Shown: positions 42,275 to 50,628 of the stretch, piece by piece | Layout of the letters: the number at the start of each line of letters is the position of its first letter | How positions within the stretch are numbered: the stretch's first letter is position 1 | Assembly: GCA_039180025.1 (NCBI GenBank) | Contig: JBCDDZ010000015.1 | Location: 6,396-70,395 of the forward strand | Reading direction: 5' to 3' | DNA: 64,000 bases | From: Algisphaera sp039180025 | GTDB taxonomy: Bacteria > Planctomycetota > Phycisphaerae > Phycisphaerales > Phycisphaeraceae | Notes under the pieces: generated by a model | What the model was told of the DNA's origin: nothing | The model's database searches: none | The model's input: only the letters and a program-made list of their open reading frames with translations | Made by a program: the position numbers and the translations under genes

Positions 42275-44902
42275 ATGCAAGAAGGCCCCCCCGCCCCGGA
42301 ATCTCCGCCCGACCCGCCTCCTTCTCCGGCCCCGCAAAACGGTTCCGCGGACCAATATTCGGAAGACAGCATCTCGGTGCTCGAAGGCTTGGCGGCCGTC
42401 CGCAAGCGTCCCGCGATGTACGTCGGCGGCACCGACGCGCGGGGGCTGCACCATCTGGTCTGGGAAGTCGTCGATAACTCGATCGACGAAGCGCTGGCGG
42501 GCCACTGCGACGAGATCCACGTCACCTTGAAACCGGACAACTCCGTCACCGTGGTCGACAACGGCCGGGGCATCCCGGTCGGTCCCTACAAGCACGAAAA
42601 CCCGACCCTAAACGGCCGCCCCACCGTCGAAATCGTCATGACCATCCTCCACGCCGGAGGGAAGTTCGATTCGAACTCCTACAAAGTCTCCGGCGGGCTC
42701 CACGGTGTCGGCGTGTCCTGCGTCAACGCGCTGGCCGAGTGGCTGGAAATCGAAGTCGCCCGGGACGGCACTCTTCACCACATGTCTTTTGTCCGCGGCG
42801 ACGTCAACGAAGAACTCAAACCCATCGGCCAACGGACCTCCACCGGGACCAAAATCGCCTGGCGGCCCGACCGCGAAATCTTCGGCAACCTGACCCACGA
42901 CTACCCCACCATCGCGAACCGGCTCCGCGAACGCGCGTACCTCAACCCCGGGATCAAGCTCGTGATCGAGGACGAGCGTCCCCCCGAAATGGGCGGCAGC
43001 GCCACCGGGGACGGGCCCAAGCGTGAGGTGTTCAAGTTCGACGACGGCATCATCGAGATGGTCCGCCACATCAACCAAACCAAAAACCCGCTCCACGAAC
43101 CCATCGCGGTCAGCAGCGAAACCCAGGATTCTCAGGGAGGCACGCTGATCTGCGACGTCGCGCTCCAGTACGTCGACGCCTACAACGAAAACCTGATCTG
43201 CTTCGCAAACAACATCAACACCCCGGACGGCGGCACCCATTTGTCGGGCTTCAAAACCGCGCTGACCCGGACGCTCAACACCTACGCCAAGGGTAACGGC
43301 GTGCTCAAGGGTTCGGGGCCAACTCCTTCCGGCGACGACTGGCGTGAAGGCCTGGTGGCGGTGATCTCCGTCAAGATCCCCGATCCGCAATTCGAAGGCC
43401 AGACCAAAGGCAAACTGCTGAACCCCGAGGTGGAGGCGCTGGTGAGCTCCGCGATGGGCCAGGCCCTGACCAACTGGACCGAAGAAAACCCCGGGGACGC
43501 CAAGAAGATCTGTATGAAGGCCGTCATGGCCGCCGAGGCGCGGGAGGCGGCACGCAAGGCGCGCGACCTGACCCGGCGCAAGGGGGCGCTAGACTCCGGC
43601 GGCCTCCCGGGCAAGCTCTACGACTGCACCTCGAAAAACGTCGAAGAGTCCGAAATCTACCTCGTCGAAGGCGATTCCGCCGGGGGCAGCGCGAAGGGCG
43701 GCCGAGACCACAACACCCAGGCGATCCTCCCGCTCAAGGGGAAGATCCTCAACGTAGAGAAGGCCCGGCTGGACAAAATCCTCGGGTTCGAGGAGATCCG
43801 TACGATCATCCAGGCCCTGAACTGCGGCATCGGTGCGGACGATTTCGACCTCGAAAAGCTGCGCTACGGCAAGGTCATCATCATGACCGACGCCGACGTC
43901 GACGGGAGCCATATCCGCACCCTATTGCTGACATTTTTCTTCCGGCAGATGCCCGACCTTATTAAGCAGGGCCGAATCTTTATCGCCCAGCCCCCTCTCT
44001 ATCAGGTCAGCCGAGGTAAAAAATCGGAATACGTGCTCAACGAACGGCGGATGCAGACCGTGCTGGGGGAGTTGGGCGTGGGCGGGGCACAACTGATTGT
44101 TTATGCCGACCACGACAGCGCCGATCGGGCCGAGGCCCAACGGATCGAGGGCAACGATCTGATCGCGACGCTCGACGCGCTGACTCAGCTCCGCGACCTG
44201 GTCCAGATCGTTCAGCGGCGTGGGCTGACGCTCGCCGAGCTGCTGGCCATGCGCGAATCGGACCCCGCGGGGCAGGGGCGGCTGCCGACCCACCAGATCC
44301 AAGTCCCGGCCGACGAAACCAGCAACGGGCTCACCGGCACCCACTACTTCTGGTCGGAGGCAGAAGAAGAAAACTTCCGCCACGAGCAGCACCTGATGGT
44401 GGAAGACGACGAGCTGCCGGGCGAAGCGGCCGATACCGGGCATCGGCTGGTGGTCCGGCGAGAACTCCACGAGGTACGCGACCTGGAGGCGTGTTTCGCC
44501 AAGCTCGAAACGCTGGGTTTGGAGATTCAGGACTACTTCCTCAAGCCGCGTCAGACGGTAACCGGGGCGATGGCCCCCACGAAGTTCGAACTGGTGAGCC
44601 ACGCGGGCACGGACAAAGCCAAAACCGTCCCGGTGGTGAGCCTAGCGGAAGTGGCCGACGCGATCCTGGAATCAGGCCGGGGCGGGTTGGAGATCAAGCG
44701 GTTCAAAGGGCTGGGCGAGATGGACGCGGACCAGCTCTGGGATACGACGATGAACCCCGAGAACCGCACGCTGATGCGGGTCACCTGGGACGCAGCAAGC
44801 GAGGCCGAGTCGCTGTTTAGCGTCCTGATGGGCGAGCACGTCGAGCCGAGGCGAAAGTACATTGAAGACCACGCACTCGAAGTCAAAAACCTCGACGTGT
44901 GA
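42275..44902 (+). CDS. gyrB: DNA gyrase subunit B
   Basis: ATPase subunit of DNA gyrase. From the ATG chosen (MQEGPPAPESPPDPP, a proline-rich leader) it has 875 residues. It shows the GHKL ATPase domain (EVVDNSIDEALAGHCDEI, VVDNGRGIPVG, GGLHGVGVSCVNAL), the transducer domain with QTKGKLLNPEV, the TOPRIM motif YLVEGDSAGGSAKGGRD, the DADVDGSHIRTLLLTFFFRQ metal site and the terminal KRFKGLGEMDADQLWDTTMN. About 170 extra residues lie between TOPRIM and the end (near 585-790), similar in placement to the insert of proteobacterial GyrB, which explains the length above 650. gyrA is not in the window. Confidence 0.96.
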   Translation: MQEGPPAPESPPDPPPSPAPQNGSADQYSEDSISVLEGLAAVRKRPAMYVGGTDARGLHHLVWEVVDNSIDEALAGHCDEIHVTLKPDNSVTVVDNGRGIPVGPYKHENPTLNGRPTVEIVMTILHAGGKFDSNSYKVSGGLHGVGVSCVNALAEWLEIEVARDGTLHHMSFVRGDVNEELKPIGQRTSTGTKIAWRPDREIFGNLTHDYPTIANRLRERAYLNPGIKLVIEDERPPEMGGSATGDGPKREVFKFDDGIIEMVRHINQTKNPLHEPIAVSSETQDSQGGTLICDVALQYVDAYNENLICFANNINTPDGGTHLSGFKTALTRTLNTYAKGNGVLKGSGPTPSGDDWREGLVAVISVKIPDPQFEGQTKGKLLNPEVEALVSSAMGQALTNWTEENPGDAKKICMKAVMAAEAREAARKARDLTRRKGALDSGGLPGKLYDCTSKNVEESEIYLVEGDSAGGSAKGGRDHNTQAILPLKGKILNVEKARLDKILGFEEIRTIIQALNCGIGADDFDLEKLRYGKVIIMTDADVDGSHIRTLLLTFFFRQMPDLIKQGRIFIAQPPLYQVSRGKKSEYVLNERRMQTVLGELGVGGAQLIVYADHDSADRAEAQRIEGNDLIATLDALTQLRDLVQIVQRRGLTLAELLAMRESDPAGQGRLPTHQIQVPADETSNGLTGTHYFWSEAEEENFRHEQHLMVEDDELPGEAADTGHRLVVRRELHEVRDLEACFAKLETLGLEIQDYFLKPRQTVTGAMAPTKFELVSHAGTDKAKTVPVVSLAEVADAILESGRGGLEIKRFKGLGEMDADQLWDTTMNPENRTLMRVTWDAASEAESLFSVLMGEHVEPRRKYIEDHALEVKNLDV

Positions 44903-44956
44903 TCGGCCGGCGCTGCCATCCGGGTGGTGCGGCAATCCTGCGGTGACCGCCCTACC

Positions 44957-45655
44957 ATGTGCCAAATGAAAGACCACGGCTCGGCGTTGCCGATCAAACC
45001 TACGCAAGGATCTCAATCCGCCGCCTCGAGCGAGACGGGCGGCAGCCGCCGTCTCCCATCGCGTGGGTGGTACGGCCTCGCGTTCGTGTTGATGCTCATC
45101 GGGGTGGCGGCGTTTACCGCATCGGTAAATGTCGCGAAAGTTCAGGTCGCCGAATCGATCGCCCAGATGCAGCGGCTGGTCGTGCCGGGTAGCGCCGAGT
45201 TGGCTTTCGATACGCCGGGGCGGTATCTGGTCTACTACGAAAAGGTCGGGACGTACCGCGGCGAGGATTTCGACACCACCCGGATTTTCCGAGAAACGCC
45301 GGCCCTCGACATGAACGTGCAAGAACTCGCCACCGGTCGCTTTCTCACGGTGGAGCAAGCGAAAGCGGCCGAGGGCGAATCGCAGATGTTCAACGACGGA
45401 CGTGCCAACAGCGAATTCGTCTTCGAGATCGAGACGCCGGGCCGGTACCGCGTAAGCGCGACACACGAGAACCCGGGGGTGACCGATCGGCTGCTATTGG
45501 CCGTAGGGCCGCCGGTGGTGGGCGATCTGTTCTCGGATTGGCGCGGGCCGTTCGGCGGCGCCGCGGTGCTGGCGTTCGCTTTTGTAATCAGTGCCACCAC
45601 GGTGCTGGTCACCTGGATGCTCCGCCACGGACACGTCACCCCGCGGGTCGACTGA
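44957..45655 (+). CDS. Membrane protein with two helices flanking an extracytoplasmic domain
   Basis: Not recognised. About 232 residues from the ATG giving MCQMKDHGSALPIKP; a second ATG three codons later is equally possible. A polar N-terminus is followed by a helix (near 38-58, GLAFVLMLIGVAAFTASV), a predicted extracytoplasmic beta-rich domain (AELAFDTPGRYLVYYEKVGT ... FVFEIETPGRYRVSATHE, in which TPGRY occurs twice, suggesting two related strands), and a second helix near 202-224 (AAVLAFAFVISATTVLVTWML). It follows gyrB by 54 bases on the same strand. Function unknown. Confidence 0.75.
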   Translation: MCQMKDHGSALPIKPTQGSQSAASSETGGSRRLPSRGWYGLAFVLMLIGVAAFTASVNVAKVQVAESIAQMQRLVVPGSAELAFDTPGRYLVYYEKVGTYRGEDFDTTRIFRETPALDMNVQELATGRFLTVEQAKAAEGESQMFNDGRANSEFVFEIETPGRYRVSATHENPGVTDRLLLAVGPPVVGDLFSDWRGPFGGAAVLAFAFVISATTVLVTWMLRHGHVTPRVD

Positions 45656-45780
45656 TTCCTCCTCAATCGAGGTTGAGGTCGGGCTAGGCTGAGGTTATTA
45701 ATCGGGGCCAGATTGCGGTCCCGTGATTCGAACGCCGGGCACGTACGGCAAGCGATCTGGCATACTTTTTGCCTCTACGA

Positions 45781-46683
45781 TTACCAGTAGCGTTCGAAAT
45801 GCAGGCTTCCTTCAGGGTGCTTGCGATCCTGGGTGACGAAGCCCCGCTGTGTCAGGTCGGCCTCGACCTGGTCGATCATCGCCGGGTTCCCGCAGAGGTA
45901 AACATGACATGTGACCGGGTCGAGCGCAGCCCCGGTTAACTCCCGAAATGTCTCCGCCTCCAGCAAACGATTAACCCGGCCGCGCAGGCCCGGCCACGAC
46001 GATTCTGTCGGCTCCCGGGTGACGGTCGGCAGATAAACCAGCCGTTCGTCCGCGGCCGCCAATTCGGTGAACTCTTGATAATACCCCAGGTCTTTTGCCA
46101 CCCGGCAGCCGTCCATCAACACAAACTTGTCCCACCGGTCTTCGTGGCGGTAGGTCAGGTACATGCTGCGAAACGGTGCCAGCCCCGTCCCCGTACCCAC
46201 CATCACAAAGGTCCGCCGGGCGTCGTCTGGCGTAGCCGCTCCTTCGGCGGACCCGGCGGACTCCGCCCCGTCCCCCACGGCGCCCGGATCGTCTGCCCCG
46301 GCCCCGGCCCCGGCCCAGGGCAAAACAAAATGCCCGCCGAGCCTCTCGTTCATAAACAGCTTGTCGCCCGGCGAGACCTCCCACAGCGACGGCGTGAGCT
46401 TCCCCTCATTCACCCGCACGATATAAAACTCCAGCCTCTCGCGCTCCGTGGCCGGCGACGCGATGGAGTACGCCCGGCGGACCAGCCGCGGCCCCCGGCC
46501 CGGCCGTGCCGGACGCGCGGCCGCGCCGTCTTCGGGAGCCGGGGCAGGAAGGCCCAGCGTCGCAAACTGGCCGGGCTCAAACGCCGGCACGTCGTGGTCG
46601 TTGTAACGGATCCGGAACAGGGCCAGGTCCTCGTGGATCGGCACCCGCTCCACCAGCGTCGCGTTGGTCGGGTCTTTAGGCAT
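45781..46683 (-). CDS. fpr: Ferredoxin/flavodoxin-NADP(+) reductase
   Basis: FAD enzyme exchanging electrons between NADPH and ferredoxin or flavodoxin; 300 residues. The FAD site is RRAYSIASPATERERLEFYI (near 68-87), the pyridine-nucleotide site is VMVGTGTGLAPFRSMYL (near 160-176), followed by YLCGNPAMIDQVEADL, and the C-terminus ends HFERYW, an aromatic end as in bacterial Fpr. A low-complexity Gly/Ala/Asp insert (about 125-150) joins the domains, and another Ala/Pro-rich stretch (48-63) precedes the FAD motif; both are unusual. The flavodoxin at about 16 kb is a possible partner. It diverges from holB. Confidence 0.9.
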   Translation of the reverse strand: MPKDPTNATLVERVPIHEDLALFRIRYNDHDVPAFEPGQFATLGLPAPAPEDGAAARPARPGRGPRLVRRAYSIASPATERERLEFYIVRVNEGKLTPSLWEVSPGDKLFMNERLGGHFVLPWAGAGAGADDPGAVGDGAESAGSAEGAATPDDARRTFVMVGTGTGLAPFRSMYLTYRHEDRWDKFVLMDGCRVAKDLGYYQEFTELAAADERLVYLPTVTREPTESSWPGLRGRVNRLLEAETFRELTGAALDPVTCHVYLCGNPAMIDQVEADLTQRGFVTQDRKHPEGSLHFERYW

Positions 46684-46789
46684 TCCCCAAACTTTACGCG
46701 AGTTGCCGCGTCAGCGAAATAGCGAACCGCGCCACCCATACGATCGAAAATTCGCCGCCGGCCCAACGCCGCTAACATGCCTTCTCACT

Positions 46790-47953
46790 ATGGAACACAT
46801 CCAGGGCCAGCCCCGAGCCCTCGAACAACTCCACGCCCAGCTCGCCTCCGGCCGTGTCCACCACGCCCAGATTTTCTATGACCCGCCCGGGGTGGGCAAA
46901 CGCACGACCGCCCTGGCTTTCGCCCGTGTTCTGCTGTGCCATTCACCGTCCAAAAGCCTCACCGGCCAGGTCGCCGCCTGCAATCAGTGTCCTTCCTGCC
47001 GCTTGTTCCCCTCGGCCGCCGCTCAGTCTGAAACACGCGACCCGACGGCCGAGCCTGCCGACGCGAACCCTCCGGTCAACCATCCCGACTTGCACGTCGT
47101 GACCAAAGAGCTCGCCCGCTACAGCGACGAAAAACAGATCCGCGACCGCAAGCTCACCTCGATCCCCGTCCATATCCTCCGCAGCGCTCTGATCGAACCC
47201 GCCTACCGCCGGGCTCAATTGAATCACGGCAAGGTGTTCGTGATCGACGAGGCCGAGCTGCTGAACACCGCCGGGCAGAACGCGCTGCTCAAGACCCTGG
47301 AAGAACCGCCCACGCCGGATCAGGGCGGGGGCACGACGATTATCCTGGCCACCGCCCACGAAGACCGGCTCCTGCCGACCATCCGGAGCCGGTGCCAGCG
47401 GACCGCGTTCGTGCCCCTGCCCGACGCGATCCTTGATCGTTTCCTCCAGGAGCACGCCGAGCATCTCGAGCCGGTCGAGCGTTCCTGGCTGGTCGGGTTT
47501 GCTCAGGGCAGCCTCGGCCGGACCCGGCTCGCCCTGGACTACCGCCTGACCGAATGGGCGGCGGTGGTCTTGGCGCAACTCGAACAGCTCGGCCGAGGCC
47601 GCGCCGTCCCTTCGCTGGGCAGCGATATGGCCGACCGGATCAACGCCTTCGCCGAGGCGTGGGTCAAGCAGCACAAAAACGCGTCGAAAGAAGCCGCCAA
47701 CAAGCTCGCCGCGGGCCTGATGTTTTCGCTCGTCGCCGCCCACGCCCGTCAGCAACTCACCCGCCTGGCTCAGGACTGCGATCCGGCCGACCCCGCGGGA
47801 GCGCAGGCCGCGGTGGACCCCTGGCTGACCGTGATCGCTACGCTCTCCACCGCCGAATCCCGCTTAGCCAGCAACGTTAATCTCGGATTGGTCTGTGACG
47901 GGTTATCCGCGCAGATCGCCGCCGCACTCCGCCGCCCCCTTGCCACCCGCTGA
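46790..47953 (+). CDS. holB: DNA polymerase III delta' subunit
   Basis: Clamp-loader subunit of the replicative polymerase. The 387 residues start MEHIQGQPRALEQLHAQLAS. The P-loop-like PPGVGKRTTALAFARVLLC (near 28-46), a zinc site with Cys from VLLC and CNQCPSC, the Walker-B-like VFVIDEAELLNTAGQNALLK and the sensor/SRC region TIRSRCQRTAF follow the AAA+ clamp-loader order. The Lys-Arg after the P-loop glycine differs slightly from ATP-binding subunits, in keeping with delta'. Seven bases separate it from the HAD gene, so the two form an operon. The DnaX gamma/tau type is excluded by length and context. Confidence 0.9.
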   Translation: MEHIQGQPRALEQLHAQLASGRVHHAQIFYDPPGVGKRTTALAFARVLLCHSPSKSLTGQVAACNQCPSCRLFPSAAAQSETRDPTAEPADANPPVNHPDLHVVTKELARYSDEKQIRDRKLTSIPVHILRSALIEPAYRRAQLNHGKVFVIDEAELLNTAGQNALLKTLEEPPTPDQGGGTTIILATAHEDRLLPTIRSRCQRTAFVPLPDAILDRFLQEHAEHLEPVERSWLVGFAQGSLGRTRLALDYRLTEWAAVVLAQLEQLGRGRAVPSLGSDMADRINAFAEAWVKQHKNASKEAANKLAAGLMFSLVAAHARQQLTRLAQDCDPADPAGAQAAVDPWLTVIATLSTAESRLASNVNLGLVCDGLSAQIAAALRRPLATR

Positions 47954-47960
47954 CCGCGCT

Positions 47961-48818
47961 ATGAAGTACCGACTGCTCGCCCTGGATCTCGACGGCACCC
48001 TCCTGGGGCCCGACCAACAAGTCAGTGCCGCTAACCGCGACGCCATCGCCCAAGCCCTGGCGGCGGGCACCTGGGTCGTCCCGTGTACCGGCCGCGGGTG
48101 GCGCGAATCGCTCGACGCGGTGGGCGATATCCCCGGCCTGAAATACGGTGTCTTCAACTCCGGCGCGGTGGTGGTCGATCTGCCTTCCGCACAGGCGGTC
48201 GACCTCGCCGATTTCGAACCCGGCCTCGCGCTCGAACTCGTCGAATTTCTCCGCGACCTGCCCGAAGCAATCCTCGTTTATCAGGAACACTCGCGCACCG
48301 GCCGCGACTTCCTCGTGACCGGCGACGGCGACGTCACGCCCCAGACCCGCCGATGGTTTACCGCCAACCAGTTGAAAGTCGGCGAGATCCGCTACCCCAC
48401 ACCCGACGAACTGCGCCACAGCCTCCGGGTGGGCGTCGTGGTCAGCGGGCAGCGGGCCTTCGATATCGAGCAGCGGATCACCGAACGCTTCGGCAATCGT
48501 ACCGAGCTCCACTGCTTTGCCGGTGTCCCCACCGCCCGCCAGGACGAAGCCATCTTCATCGTTGAGGTGTTCGCCAAGGGCGTCAACAAGTGGCGCGGCC
48601 TGTCCTGGATCGCGCACCAGCACCGTATCGATCCCGCACAAATCGCCGCGGTCGGCGACGAGATCAACGACCTGGCGATGCTGAAGCAGGCCGGCCTGGG
48701 CGTGGCCATGGCCAACGCCGTCCCCGCCGCCACCCAATCGGCCGACCGGACCACGCTAGCGCACAACGAACACGGCGTCGCCCACGCCATCCGGCAAATG
48801 CTCGGCGGCCACTGGTAG
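47961..48818 (+). CDS. Cof-type HAD hydrolase
   Basis: Phosphatase of the HAD superfamily, subfamily IIB (Cof/YidA-like), 285 residues. Motif I is LALDLDGTLLGPDQQ with the nucleophile Asp, motif II Thr lies in VVPCTGRG, and motif IV is AAVGDEINDLAMLKQAGLGV with the metal ligands. The cap domain (about 90-200) is the C2 type. Substrates of this family are small sugar phosphates or flavin/PLP-related compounds; the specific one cannot be read here. It is 7 bases after holB and about 40 bases before dut. Confidence 0.9.
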   Translation: MKYRLLALDLDGTLLGPDQQVSAANRDAIAQALAAGTWVVPCTGRGWRESLDAVGDIPGLKYGVFNSGAVVVDLPSAQAVDLADFEPGLALELVEFLRDLPEAILVYQEHSRTGRDFLVTGDGDVTPQTRRWFTANQLKVGEIRYPTPDELRHSLRVGVVVSGQRAFDIEQRITERFGNRTELHCFAGVPTARQDEAIFIVEVFAKGVNKWRGLSWIAHQHRIDPAQIAAVGDEINDLAMLKQAGLGVAMANAVPAATQSADRTTLAHNEHGVAHAIRQMLGGHW

Positions 48819-48861
48819 ACTTCTCGCTTCCCCACGCTCCTCCCTCACGACGGTCACTCTG

Positions 48862-49311
48862 ATGCTCCAGGTCCCGATCCAACGCCTGCCGCACGGCCGC
48901 CGCGTCCCGCTGCCCGCCTACCAGTCCGAGCACGCCGCCGGCATGGACCTGCACGCTGCGCCGCCCGACGGCCGATCGATCGAGCTGCGCCCGGGGGCGA
49001 TCGCGCTGGTCTCCTGCGGGTTCAGGATGGCCGTGCCGGTTGGTTACGAAGCCCAGGTCCGCCCCCGGTCGGGCCTGGCGGTCAAGCACGGCATCTCCAT
49101 GCCCAATACCCCCGGCACGATCGATGCCGACTACCGCGGCGAGGTGTGCGTCCCCCTGATCAACCACGGCCCCCACGCCTTCACGATAGAACCCGGCATG
49201 CGGATCGCCCAGATGCTCATCAAACCCGTCCCCCGTACCCAGTGGGTCGAGGTCGACCATCTGCCCGATACATCCCGCGGGGACGGGGGCTTTGGCCATA
49301 CCGGGACCTGA
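48862..49311 (+). CDS. dut: dUTP diphosphatase
   Basis: Hydrolyses dUTP to dUMP, keeping uracil out of DNA and feeding dTMP synthesis. The 149-residue trimeric-type enzyme has all five motifs: I AAGMDLHAAP, II RPRSGLAVKHGI, III GTIDADYRGEV (with the catalytic Asp), IV RIAQMLIKPV and V RGDGGFGHTGT at the flexible C-terminus. Length and start are normal. It lies within a same-strand group after holB and the HAD gene, which suits a DNA-replication setting. Confidence 0.96.
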   Translation: MLQVPIQRLPHGRRVPLPAYQSEHAAGMDLHAAPPDGRSIELRPGAIALVSCGFRMAVPVGYEAQVRPRSGLAVKHGISMPNTPGTIDADYRGEVCVPLINHGPHAFTIEPGMRIAQMLIKPVPRTQWVEVDHLPDTSRGDGGFGHTGT

Positions 49312-49356
49312 CGGCTTTCGCCTAAAGCCTTTCTTGACGGGCTACAATCCAACGTG

Positions 49357-50457
49357 ATGGTTTATCAATCCCTCGCTGCTTTTGGAAACCGGTCTCGCTT
49401 CTCCGCGGGTATTTTCTGCGTGATCTTCCTGGCGATGTTCGCATCGGGTTGCGAAAGCTTTTTGGGCAAGCAGGTGGTCAAGCCGCCGAATCACGGCAAG
49501 CCGCTCGCCTCGGTGGATCGTGAACGGCCGCTGGCCCTCGACGATACCGTCATCGACCACCAGTTCCGCGTCGAAGTAACCGGCCGAACCCCCGCCTCGC
49601 TCGCGGTCTGGGTGATCGATCCGTCGAACGAACGCTACGTCGGCACCGAGCCCCACGACGACAAGCCGAAGCTCAAACGCATGGTGTTCGAACGAGAAGG
49701 CGGCCCCGACACACCGCGTCAGACCCGGCCGCCCCGGGCGACGATCCTGATGCTCCACGGGTATTTCGACACGATTAATCAGACCCGCTACCTCGGCTGG
49801 TCACGCCTGCTCGCGGCCGAGGGATACCGCACGATCCTCGTCGATCAGCGCGGCCACGGGCGGTCGACGGGCGACTGGGCGAGCTACGGCGTCCAAGAAT
49901 CCCGAGACATGGTCGTGGTGCTCGACGACTTGGAAAAGCGGGGTCTGCTCGCCGGGCCGGTCGGCGTCACGGCCGTTTCGCTGGGGGCCTCGACTGCGGT
50001 ACAACTGGCCGCCCGGGACGACCGGGTGGAGGCGCTGGTGCTTATCTCTACCTTTTCGTCGTTCCGGGAGGTCGTGCCCGATTTCGGCCGAGCGATCGGT
50101 TTCCGCGCGTTTTCTGAGGCCAAGTTCCAGCGTATCGTCGATCACGCCGGCCGGTTCGGCGGTTTCTCTCCCGACGACGCCGATAGCAGCAAACTGATCG
50201 CGGAAATCGACACCCCCGTCCTGATTTTTCACGGGGAGAAGGATCACCTGATTCCGATCGACCACGCGCTGCGGCTTTACGAATCCGCGGACCGCGACAA
50301 CGTCGAACTCGTCCGCATCGCCGAAGCCGATCACACCACGCTGGGCGATCAGGTGGTCGAGCCCCTCCGCGAGCCGATGCTCGCCTGGTTCGACCGCTAC
50401 CTCACGAATCGGCGTGAACTGGTTCGCACCCGGGATCAGCCCGGCGACGACGGTTAA
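49357..50457 (+). CDS. Alpha/beta-hydrolase lipoprotein
   Basis: A 366-residue lipoprotein: signal peptide ending in the lipobox FASGC (Cys near 32), then an alpha/beta-hydrolase domain. Features: MLHGYFDTINQTRYLGWSRL (oxyanion region), DQRGHGRSTGDWA, nucleophile Ser in TAVSLGAST (GxSxG with V/S/L/G/A context), a later acid in VLIFHGEKDHLIPID and the catalytic His in EADHTTL. The fold resembles the S9/BAAT-type family. An esterase or peptidase at the outer face of the inner membrane or at the outer membrane is inferred; substrate unknown. ATG is preferred over a GTG one codon earlier. Confidence 0.85.
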   Translation: MVYQSLAAFGNRSRFSAGIFCVIFLAMFASGCESFLGKQVVKPPNHGKPLASVDRERPLALDDTVIDHQFRVEVTGRTPASLAVWVIDPSNERYVGTEPHDDKPKLKRMVFEREGGPDTPRQTRPPRATILMLHGYFDTINQTRYLGWSRLLAAEGYRTILVDQRGHGRSTGDWASYGVQESRDMVVVLDDLEKRGLLAGPVGVTAVSLGASTAVQLAARDDRVEALVLISTFSSFREVVPDFGRAIGFRAFSEAKFQRIVDHAGRFGGFSPDDADSSKLIAEIDTPVLIFHGEKDHLIPIDHALRLYESADRDNVELVRIAEADHTTLGDQVVEPLREPMLAWFDRYLTNRRELVRTRDQPGDDG

Positions 50458-50628
50458 GCGTATTCTTGAAAATCATTTAGCAAAATCGATCCTCCGCGGT
50501 TCTCCCCGGGGCCGGGGTGCCTGTGGGACGGCCGAACTTTATTGCTTCGCCCCGCGGAGGGCCGATACAACTGCTGCGGGGCGGTTGGTAATGCGCCCTG
50601 ATCGAGATTCATACACAGCAGCAGATCT

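Noticed and set aside
45720..45765. GTTCGAATC on the minus strand, suggestive of a tRNA T-loop
   Set aside because: The flanking bases do not form a 5-bp T-stem, and no anticodon or acceptor arm can be built around it.
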